NCBI GenBank assembly: GCA_963576735.1 | Contig: OY755187.1 | Location: forward strand, 15,128,001 to 15,192,000 | Direction: 5' to 3' | Source of the DNA: Bedellia somnulentella | Taxonomy: Eukaryota; Arthropoda; Insecta; Lepidoptera; Bedelliidae | Length of the DNA: 64,000 bases | Shown: positions 55,571 through 64,000 of the stretch, one piece after another | How the letters are laid out: every line of letters begins with the position of its first letter | Numbering within the stretch: the stretch's first letter is position 1 | Notes under the pieces: generated by a model | Databases searched by the model: none | Seen by the model: only the letters and a program-made list of their open reading frames with translations | Told to the model about the DNA's origin: nothing | Program-made: the position numbers and the translations under genes

Positions 55571-55771
55571 TTAAGAGCTTATTCCATTACAATTTGTCGT
55601 TTCTGAATTCAGACGTCCTTCGAAGTTCCTGCCGCAGACGCTTGTTATTCCACTACACAAATTTGTCTACTTTTCAGAAGCCTAGCGTTCTGAACGTTAT
55701 TCCACTAGTCTGAATTCAGATTCTATGGCTCTCAGACGTCTTCATTCAGACAAATGGAATAAGCTCTTTAA
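55571..55771. mobile_element. MITE with TTAA ends
   Basis: The ends are GAGCTTATTCCATT and its inverted copy, with TTAA at 55571-55574 and 55768-55771. The inner part is imperfectly palindromic (TCTGAATTCAGA motifs). About 200 bp. TTAA targets suggest a piggyBac-dependent MITE; that is inferred. Confidence 0.65.
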
Positions 55772-56157
55772 ATATTTTGAACAGACTAATTGGTAAAGAT
55801 CCAGATTATTACATTTATTCTATTATATGTATTCTTGTCTATATATTATTAATTCTATAAATACAAAAAAAAACTAGTAAAATCACTGATTCCATGTTTA
55901 ATGTCAAATAAAAAGATAATTAATAAGAGTAATAATATTTATCAAAATGTCACGTAGATGCAATAAAATTAAAATCCATCCCGTAAATAATGTAGCCGAG
56001 AGTATATAATGTGTTCTGCTCTAGTAAGAGTATGTTTATTTGTATTCAAATAAGCGAGTTGATTTATTTAGAGTACTTTAAGCGTGACTGCATATGTAGG
56101 AGAGTGAATTAACTTTATAACGGGTAATTGTCGAGGGTTTTTTTTACATACATATAT
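55772..56157. other. intron 3, AT-rich
   Basis: Nothing supported. Confidence 0.4.
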
Positions 56158-56250
56158 TTACGGCTTTAAATCCCTAGAAGGAAAGCATCGGAATAAGAAA
56201 TTCTTTTGCCACTTTTGGACGTTGAATGGGGAAAAGATTGTTTACAACCA
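56158..56250 (-). repeat. SINE B fragment (3' part)
   Basis: TACGGCTTTAAATCCCTAGA and CCACTTTTGGACGTTGAATG are the reversed B tail half. Confidence 0.5.
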
Positions 56251-56504
56251 AACTTTTATCAACATTTTCCACTTTCATCTACCAAAAGGTGTGGAGAAAT
56301 CGTTGATTTCAAATATCTGACTACCCAATTTTGTGTTTTTTATTTGTATTTTATTATGTTTCTTAATTATTTTCTTACTTCATATCATAACTTAGTAGAG
56401 AAACCATCGCCTCTTGAGTAGAGTCCTTTTTTAGTGATGTTTTTTCATTAAAGTGGTGGTGAGCAAAAGCAGTGACTAAGTGGCTAAGTGGCACTTAGTC
56501 ATGT

Positions 56505-56645
56505 GATAAAATAATAATAATAATAAAAACTCTTTATTGTACATCACAAAAAAACAACTATTACAAAAAAAGAACGGTACAAAAGCCAAAGTACAACTGG
56601 CGGTCTTATCACTAAGAGCGATCTCTTCCAGACAACCTATGAATG
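56505..56645 (-). repeat. LINE 3' end with (ATA)n tail
   Basis: ATAATAATAATAAAAACTCT, TTATTGTACATCAC and GTACAACTGGCGGTCTTATC. Same family as 484-546. Confidence 0.55.
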
Positions 56646-56680
56646 GAAAGATTCGCTGGATTAAAGACATATAATTGTAC

Positions 56681-56815
56681 AAAACAACGATAGGCCTGCC
56701 TACGTAAGTACTTCTTCCGTAAAAGTAAACTCCGAACACCTGGTTACATTTATGCCGCGTGCTGTTCAGAAATATTACTACATCTGCCACCCCTTCTAGG
56801 ATTAACTTCATAAAC
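56681..56815 (+). repeat. SINE A fragment (3' half)
   Basis: AACGATAGGCCTGCCTACGT, CTCCGAACACCTGGTTACAT and CTGTTCAGAAATATTACTAC. Confidence 0.5.
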
Positions 56816-56869
56816 TCATAGTCAGAGTCGAATACGACTTTGATGAAATGAGCACAGCGAGTGTCCAAA

Positions 56870-57146
56870 TAAAAGGCGGATGGTCGACCAGCTTTCCACG
56901 ATGACTAGCACTAAAGTGTATTTGCGAGACATTGAACTTGTAATTAAATAACAGTAGTCCGTCTTTATTCGCGTCTCTTCACGGCGATTGATTTCGTTGG
57001 TTAATATTTTGACAGAAGCTTAATTATTTGGCTTGCTTTACTGCTATAAGCATTTTGTTTGTTGTAAAACTCTATGGAATGACATGAATAAAATATTTGT
57101 TAATGTTTACTTTATGGTCTTTAAATTTGCTCTTTAACATTTCATT
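56870..57146. other. intron 3, unique sequence
   Basis: No feature could be supported. Confidence 0.35.
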
Positions 57147-57331
57147 AGTTTGTAGTGTTTTTTAAGGGATTGGGCGATGCAGTTGGAGGCCCATCATCAA
57201 CAACCTTTATTTTACCATCTTTTCCCCACACAACTTTACAAAAGTGGCTGAGGAATTTCTAATTCTCTAGCTCTGGCTACCCCTTCTAGGGATTTATAGC
57301 CGTGAGTATATGTATGTATGTATGTATGTTG
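57147..57331 (+). mobile_element. SINE B with internal deletion
   Basis: The head TTGTAGTG joins directly to TTTTTTAAGGGATTGGGCGA, missing about 70 bp, then continues to a full (TATG)n tail. Confidence 0.6.
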
Positions 57332-57465
57332 GTAGTTTAGAGACCAATCACCAATAACCTTAATTTTACAATTCGCCACTAAACTTTCAAAAAAATGGCT
57401 ATTTTTTTATTCCGAAGCTCTGGCCACCCCTTTTGAATATATAGCCGTCATTTTTTTATGTATGT
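57332..57465 (+). repeat. SINE B, 5'-truncated, older
   Basis: GAGACCAATCACCAATAACC, TTCCGAAGCTCTGGCCACCC, ATATAGCCGTCATTTTTTTA. Confidence 0.5.
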
Positions 57466-57783
57466 TACATTATTAAAAAATATATTACTATTATTGACAT
57501 AAAAACACGATGGGTACGCTCCACTGTAATTACGTGGATATCAACACATTTTCTATGTATTTGTGCGTAATTTAACAATGTATAATTTGAATGTTCAGAT
57601 TTTATTTTAGTTCTGATTGAAAAGTAGTATTTTTTAAGAGTTGTCGCGTCACTTGAATAATATAAAGCTGACTCAAGTTTGGCTGAGTCAGCTTGCATAA
57701 ATTATTCATGTGTTGAGGGTATTTATCTTTCTAAAGAAAGCTTTGTGATAATTAATTTAATATTATACGATTTTCACACTGTT

Positions 57784-58033
57784 GTGCTGTGTAGTGCCGG
57801 CTTAGAATAGCACTACCCCATTACTTCCGGTGGGTGTACGTAAGAGGCGACTAACGGTATTAGGGCTTTTAAGGGATTTTTGGGCGATGCGGTTGGAGAC
57901 CCATCACCAAAAACCTTTATTTCACCATCTTTTCCCCACGCAACTTCCAAAAGTGGCTGAGGAATTTCTAATTCCCTAGCTCTGGCTACCCCTTCATGGG
58001 ATTTATAGCCGTGAGTATATGTATGTATGTATG
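57784..58033 (+). mobile_element. SINE B, full young copy with 12-bp target duplication
   Basis: Near-consensus throughout, with TATG tail. TTTCACACTGTT at 57772-57783 and 58034-58045. Confidence 0.85.
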
Positions 58034-58216
58034 TTTCACACTGTTATTTTGCTTCTCACGCACTGGGGTCAATCACTCATGCATCCTCGTACGTTACGTT
58101 ACGAGAAAGATTTTTGAGAAATCTTTATATTCACAAGAAGAATACATTAATGATAATCGAAAATTGCGACTAGGAATCCAATATCATCTTGTATTTTTGT
58201 TTATTAACTGAAACAT

Positions 58217-58520
58217 GCATACAATACTCACGCCATTAGTTCCCATTAGGTTGCAAAGTTTATCAATGATAACTTTGAATGATCCTGGCAAACCTTTCGA
58301 GTTTTATTTATATTTAATAAGCTTTTTATACATTCATTTTTGAGTTCATTATGGGTTTGATCTAAATGTGTCCTTCGTGGCCTATTCTATTGACATTACG
58401 ATCCACATTGGATATATGTATTTCTACTACCTATTTACTGTCATCCATTTTCTTTGTACCCAAACCATCTTAACATTCCTTAGCTAAAAGTTGCTTATTA
58501 ATTAAAATGTATGTTTAATT
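58217..58520 (-). repeat. family C retro-repeat, longer copy
   Basis: ACTCACGCCATTAGTTCCCA at the 3' end (reversed), then CCTGGCAAACCTTTCGAG and farther C-like sequence to TAACATTCCTTAGCTAAAAG. It shows that C extends well beyond the short 3' end seen elsewhere, as expected of a LINE. Confidence 0.45.
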
Positions 58521-58699
58521 CTGATATCAAGTATATTTTTTGTTTAAAAAACTGTTATTTCGATCAACTAAGGTTAAGTAATTCTAATACAGAGCGCTAT
58601 CATATTTCCCGTTTGGCAACTCTAAATGGCCGCCTTTTCCTCGCAAGGTTAGACAAATCTGAATAAAATACTCAACAAAGAATACGAAACATGTGGTTA

Positions 58700-59060
58700 G
58701 TGAGTAACTTGTGCTCACGGAGCGTCGATTTCAGCCTATCCGGTTATGCTCTCGTGCTCACAGCTCTTTATGCTCTTTAATACACCACAATTGGTAGCAT
58801 AGCTATCATGTGCGCTAACTCCAAGTTGGGATCACGGTTTTTTGTAACTTTTTACTTTGCAACGTTTTAGTAGGATGAATCACGTTTTGCCGGGGCCAGT
58901 CGCCATCGCTGCGCGGGAACGCGCGGGCGTGCGTTCCAAATCCAATTCGAAAAGTTTCTTCTTTTGTTCGGTCAAGTTTTGTGCCAATCGGATGTTTGTG
59001 TTGTGAAAAAAGGTTGAATTGAAGTTGTTTGGAACTATTTTCTCGGTTTAGTTGTTTTTT
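58700..59060 (+). promoter_or_regulatory. possible internal promoter / first exon
   Basis: 58840-59000 is repeat-free and CpG-rich for this window (GGAACGCGCGGGCGTGCGTT) and followed by AT-rich sequence. It may be an alternative transcription start. No core element is decisive. Confidence 0.3.
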
Positions 59061-59894
59061 TATGTTTTAACGTTCTTACTTATTGAGATCGTTAACAAGT
59101 ATAATGTTATGATTTGTGACATGGTGGTATACTAAAGAGGATTCTGTAATATCTTTTATCGAAACCAGCCATGAATCAGCCCTTTCCATTTCTATAAACA
59201 TCGGTTTTTATTCTTTATAAGCTATTTACTATCTATAATTGAACACAGAACCTGCAAGATTACATACAACTACACCAATCTTTACGTCGCTTGCTTTCTT
59301 TAAAAGTAATTTAACTCAAAGCGTTCACCATAAATAATAATTACTAGACATTTATACTAAGAAAACTTACAATATTTTTTATCGGCTAGCTAGCCTTTCT
59401 TTAATTGGAAGCCGACGTTTACTAAAGATACTTTGAAATGACTTAATTTTGAATTTTTACTAGAATGTTAATTCATTACTGAAGCTCTAAGCTAGACTGC
59501 TATTAATTATAAATAACATGTGATAAGTTAATAAATTATCAAAAAACTTATTTTATCAGCATCGTCTGTAGTATTTCGGACTCGTTCCATTCTTCTTTAA
59601 CTTAAGTTTAAAAAGGTATTCTTTGGTGGATACGTAGTGTTTCTTACTTGTGAACTTCACAGTTTATTTTAATACAAAGATCGACTTTTCAAATGAACAC
59701 CGTACTTTTATGTGAGGCCTTGCTCTTGTCCCGTCCACGATTGCTCTAAATATCTCAAAAACATCGAGGTATTTGTTAGCAGATTCAATTTGCTTTAAAA
59801 TAATATGCATATTATCCGAGTTCAAACCTTGTTGGAGCTAGCCGACAAAACGGGTTTGTTACGTGGATAACATTGATTTAATTTCTTGTTTTAG
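59061..59894. other. unique non-coding stretch
   Basis: AT-rich with no repeats detected. Candidate intron between 59.0 kb and the exon candidate at 59895. Confidence 0.35.
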
Positions 59895-59939
59895 CAAATA
59901 TGGCTGGCCACTTCATGAGACTCACCCGGCTGGCCGGCC
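59895..59939 (+). CDS. candidate short exon with start codon
   Basis: Acceptor-like ATTTCTTGTTTTAG, then CAAAT and ATG (59900), 13 codons (MAGHFMRLTRLAG) and donor CC|GTGAGT. It would leave in phase 1, while exon 3 leaves in phase 0 and reading it in phase 0 meets a TGA. It can only be an alternative start or belong to another transcript. GC-rich, as host exons are. No family recognised. Confidence 0.3.
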
Positions 59940-60364
59940 GTGAGTCACGTTCGAAAACCGTACGCCGATTTCAATCAATAACATTATGTGGCTGAATGGA
60001 TGTTTGCCTTAGCTCTCGATTGCACTTTAAGAAGTTTATTTCCGGAAACGGAAGCTAGGCTAATGAACAATGGAGTGTTTTAAACGCTATCGGTTGTTTT
60101 ATGGAAATTTCGTTTAATCTATCTCGTGGTTGGATACCTCTTTTCACTAGTTTATATTCTAGTCTATTACTTTACTCGATCAATGGGCTATCGAACATGG
60201 AAAGTTTTTTCAATACAGACCTGTTTTTCCTGCAATTAATTTCACTCATGAAAACAAACTCTTCAGCTTTTTAATATAAGTGTATATAATCACACCACCA
60301 CTTGAATCGTAGGGCACCCATGAAAAAGCCTACCAAAAACATAAACCCTACCATCAGTAATTAT
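59940..60364. other. unique non-coding stretch
   Basis: Nothing supported. Confidence 0.4.
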
Positions 60365-60611
60365 TATACATACATATATATATACTCACGGCCAAAAATC
60401 CCAAAAAGGGATAGCCAGAGCTTCAGCTAGAAACTCCTTTGCCACATTTGGAAGTTGATAGGGGACAAGATGGTAGAAATAAAGTATCGTTGGTGATGGG
60501 TCTCCAACTATATCGCCCAAAAACCACGTAGAAAGCCTTCCACCTCTAATCGCTTCTTCCCGTGTGGGTAGAAAGGGGCAGTGACATTCTAAGCCGGCAC
60601 TACACGGCAAA
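60365..60611 (-). mobile_element. SINE B, full copy
   Basis: Tail ACATACATATATATATACTC, body, head CTAAGCCGGCACTACACGGC. Confidence 0.7.
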
Positions 60612-60948
60612 ATCATTATAAAAATCTGAATACCACGAATTCCCCTAAGGGTAGACAGGAGCCGTAGTTTCACGAGTACAATAATCTCTGATCTCAGTTA
60701 GTGTCACGATTCGCAAGTTATAACCATATTGGGTATAGTAACTTGATACATCTATGTATCCTTGTTTGAGATTGACATTTTTGATTGGAAATTTGTAAGG
60801 TTTTATTTGATTGTATGTTACCTGAGAACAAACCATTATATCACCTACGCGAACATGTATTTTCGAAAAGAGTGCTTGGAAGTTCTTAAGGGTAGCCCAT
60901 TATTATTATTGGCTGTTAAGCAATGGCTTAACAGCTATTTTAACAGCA

Positions 60949-61095
60949 CGTAGCCATGTGGGTTTCCTCACGATGTCTTCCCTCAATGTTAACAATCACA
61001 AATTAACCACACATATGACTTTAGAAAAGACAAATCGGTGTACGCCCGACCTGTGATTTGAACTCACACCTGTGCGTATTGACGGGCAACGTTAT
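60949..61095 (-). repeat. SINE A 5' half only
   Basis: GCCATGTGGGTTTCCTCACG through the tRNA-like head CGACCTGTGATTTGAACTCA. The 3' half is missing, unusual for a retroposon and probably a later deletion. Confidence 0.55.
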
Positions 61096-61724
61096 ACTAT
61101 TGAAGAAAATTAATTTATTCTTTTTGGTATTAGATAGATTTAATAAGACGTTATCTTCTTTAGTACAGAATAATTTATTTTAACAAATTGGAATCACATT
61201 TGTGATAGAAACCGAATTAATATGCGGTGCGTAGTTTAAGAGTTATGAGTCTACTCAATCGTATAGTTTGGAGAGATCCCATTTAGATGTTATGAAGTTA
61301 TTATTTGTAACTAAACTTAATAATATTATAGTTATATAAACTGTCTTTAACACTATGAAAAGACTGACTGCACAAAGAAATACTTATTTTATATAAGTGA
61401 TAAAAAAATATGGTTGCTCTTAGCTTTGTTCCATTATGCACTATCGATTTTTGCTTTTCCGGTAGTAAAAGTGGGGTAGTGCTGATAAATGCTAGACAGC
61501 TTAGCAATTAATAAAAGCAAGCTAATTAAAATCCTAAGCTATTAATCTTATTGCCTTGATCCATGGATGATGGAATTAATGAATTTATGAATAATTGCCT
61601 ATCTCTTCAGTTAATGGTCTTATAAATCCTCATTAAATATAAAAGCCGTCATTAGCATTATTTTGCGGCTTACTTAAATTAAAACTTGCCTTAATATTAA
61701 TATTTTGTATAGAAAGGGATAGAC
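61096..61724. other. non-coding stretch
   Basis: AT-rich, no element ends. Confidence 0.4.
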
Positions 61725-62074
61725 ATAACATAACATAAACTTTCATGCCGAATATCCGCAAAGGGGTTGACAGAGGTACTGATACTTGTCACCTTGTGTT
61801 GAGAGTACCCACGTTTTGCATGGACAGTGTACTCACGTGATAGGGGGCAGGCCTATCGCCGTTTTGTACGAATACACAGTCACATGACTAAGTACAACTC
61901 AGCCATGTGGTTTTCCTCACGATGTTTTCCCTCACCGTTAACAACCATGATAAACTAAGCACACATATGTCTTTAGAAAAGACTAATTGGTGTAGGCACG
62001 ACTCGGGATTGAGCACTAGTCGTTTGTAAGATAACCGGTGTTCTACCCATTGAGCTATAACGGTTGAGTTGAGA
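61725..62074 (-). mobile_element. SINE A, full copy
   Basis: (ACATA)n tail, full body, tRNA-like head near 62068. GATAGAC flanks it at 61718-61724 and 62075-62081. Confidence 0.7.
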
Positions 62075-62081
62075 GATAGAC

Positions 62082-63071
62082 TGAGACAATAAACTCAGTT
62101 TGTATGTTTTGGTCATATATTCATCAACATTTTGAACGCATCAAGTGCTTAAAGTTTTGAGTCCTTTAGTCTCTATCTAGGGTAGCCAGAGTTTCATAAA
62201 TCTGGTTTGATGATGAGGGGGAAACAAGATATTTGTGGTGGTGGTTAATAATTTAGTTTTGTTTAATAATATCAACGCATTAACCGGGGTTGCGTATTGT
62301 CGCCGAATATAAATAACATGTTTGCTTTTCTATGTATCTCTGACACTACTTAATGTTGTAAAATCTGTAATTTTGTCACATCGAAACAAGTAGACGCTAT
62401 TATTACATAAAATTATGGAACAGTTTTGAACACATTGTTGTTACGCATAAAAGACAATTAAACGTCTTCATTACGTAAAGGAGGTCTCATACTTTTCTAA
62501 AAATGCTCTCAGTTGTGATTCCAGCGCCGTGATTAAGAGGCGGGTTTAAAAAAAGTAATAACAATTTTGCAAATGGCGCGAACCGTTATTTGTTCGTTTC
62601 GATTAATCTGGAATTTGGCTTGGACGCTTGCTGTTAAGGTGTATGAGGTAATTTAATTGAATTTAGTTATGTTTAACGTTTTTGCGAATGTTCCAAATAT
62701 TTTCATAAGTAAATTATTTTCATTTATAGAAAAAATCTATTTCGGTTTACGCTTTAAGATATTTGTTTTTACTCCTTGCTTTTCCTGTCTTCTAGTTCTA
62801 GTATGATAGATCAAAGTCTAAGACTAAGGAACCTTCAGACCACTGAATAGAAAAGCGTGCACTCGCTGCGAAAATGAAGATCTATTTAATGATCAAATTT
62901 TGGGATAACTGACCTGTGGAATATGAATTACGTTCGTATCAGTTATAGGTGTTACCATTCTCTGACTACACAGTTAAGCATTTTAGAGGAAATTTTACTT
63001 AATTAATATGTCCGCAGACTTTCTCAAACTGTTAATACAAGGTTAAATTTTGTCATTTTTTTGGTTTTTAG
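62082..63071. other. non-coding stretch
   Basis: A 27-codon frame from ATG 62575 (MARTVICSFRLIWNLAW) with an AAG|GTGTAT end is a weak first-exon candidate. The rest is AT-rich. Confidence 0.3.
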
Positions 63072-63204
63072 TGTGCGCATTGGCTACGGTTGGTTTTGAA
63101 ATTGCGCCGAACGGGTGTTCCAGTGTTCTTGCTTTGCTATTTACTTAGTATTAGGTCAAAGGGTTGTTTCGAAGTGCCCAAATCGGGTATCGATATTCTG
63201 TGTA
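63072..63204 (+). CDS. weak internal exon candidate
   Basis: Acceptor TTTTTTGGTTTTTAG and donor TGTA|GTAAGT bracket 133 bp open in phase 0, the phase in which exon 3 leaves. The peptide (HWLRLVLKLRRTGVPVF) is hydrophobic and unlike exons 1-3, and no motif is known. It could be a chance open frame or a 5' UTR exon. Confidence 0.22.
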
Positions 63205-63611
63205 GTAAGTTTGTATTTATTATTTTTTAAAATGAAACGGTAGCGAATAGCGCTCCAGAATGAATTATATCTCACCAGTATTGACAAGTAGTGGAAGATA
63301 AGGTGAAAGGTATTGTTGAGAACGAGTTGTCGTATTATTTTAATTCAAGCAATAAAATCTGTAAAGGTAAATGGTTATGCAAAAGATTTTTGCAAACAAA
63401 ACGTTAAATTTAAAACTTTATGAATGTCACCGGAGCTGCGAATGCAAATCCGGTTCTTACATATGATTACGCATGCGCGGCGCATATTGCGATCACTTTT
63501 ACCATATTGTATTATACTTACTGAGGTATATTACTGTCAAAAGTTTCGATAATGTAACACAAATATAATTTAAGTATACCTGTTCTGGCAAAAGCTCTTG
63601 AATTATACAAC
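63205..63611. other. non-coding stretch
   Basis: No feature supported. Confidence 0.4.
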
Positions 63612-63705
63612 ATTCTCGCCCGATTTCTGAATTGAGTATTCAAGCTGAGAACGACTTAAGTATCGTTTTGTCTCATTCAGTTGTTAAGATTTCAATGCGT
63701 CTGGA
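63612..63705 (+). repeat. one-ended copy of the 25721 MITE
   Basis: CTCGCCCGATTTCTGAATTG, then AGCTGAGAACGACTTAAGTA and GTTGTTAAGATTTCAATG match the left half of the MITE. The right half is missing. Confidence 0.6.
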
Positions 63706-64000
63706 TTTTTTAGTCAGTCTGAGAATATATTAATGGATTACTACCTTTAGTACTGATACTTCCATCAAATAAACGACCTACGGTTTTGTCAAAATCTAGT
63801 TAATTAATGACTGCTAACTAACTGCGATATGTAGCAAATGTGTTAAATAAAATAATTCGAAAACGGCGCTTAATTGTTTCTAAGAGAGACAATTACGGGA
63901 AATAATATAAACTTGGTGGATTAAAAAAGCATGATGCGAACGACTTAAATCTAAATCTAGCCAAGACTTACACTATGTAGATCCTATGTCTTTCTGCAAA
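63706..64000. other. AT-rich end of the window
   Basis: Nothing recognised. Confidence 0.4.

Noticed and set aside
56476..56868. 130-codon - strand ORF
   Set aside because: It runs through a LINE tail and a SINE A fragment; the peptide is a low-complexity translation of repeats.

Overview
This window is AT-rich nuclear DNA from an insect, most likely a moth or butterfly. The evidence is spliceosomal exons in long introns and a dense mix of Helitron-like elements (5'-TC, 3'-CTAG, A|T target), some with a (GTCT)n microsatellite. tRNA-headed SINEs and a non-LTR retrotransposon with two intact ORFs are also present. Species was not determined.

Host genes are sparse. On the + strand, three coding exons join with matching splice phases: 50497-50566 (start codon, with an in-frame stop directly upstream), 51335-51467 and 55149-55275. 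They encode the basic, then Ser/Asp-rich N-terminus of a larger protein that continues past the window. A TSEL-IDAD stretch followed by SHDSVF suggests, tentatively, a KIAA1211/CRACD-like (DUF4592) actin-regulator family. A 5' UTR begins at 50466 after a splice acceptor; a possible noncoding upstream exon lies at 38438-38495. On the - strand near 6 kb, two short open segments separated by a 61-nt GT-AG intron may be the last exons of another gene. Further exon candidates (59895, 63072) are weak.

Left part (1-12.4 kb): interspersed SINEs, a 5'-truncated LINE (4325-5260) with an 11-bp target duplication, and a complete I-like LINE (6743-12349, - strand) with both ORFs open, a 27-nt poly(A) tail and a perfect 12-bp target duplication. 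Middle (12.4-50 kb): no convincing protein gene. It is built from three recurring retro-families, called here A (tRNA-headed SINE, tail TTATG), B (about 250 bp, tail TATG) and C (LINE-like 3' end with the same tail as B). It also holds four near-full Helitron-like copies of about 1 kb, shorter Helitron relatives, MITEs, a 0.9-kb tandem duplication and a 561-bp foldback element. Right part (50-64 kb): the host gene, its introns and further repeats.

The most unusual feature is in intron 2 of the host gene. The 3' half of exon 2, with its 5' splice site, has been amplified into an array with an exact 298-bp higher-order period, each period holding two diverged exon fragments. The array ends where a foldback element with 190-bp arms has landed a few bases after the last duplicated splice donor. 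Other notable items are a Helitron-like family that carries a captured SINE in two inverted copies, a SINE B copy with a twin-priming-like inversion, and several elements nested inside other elements.
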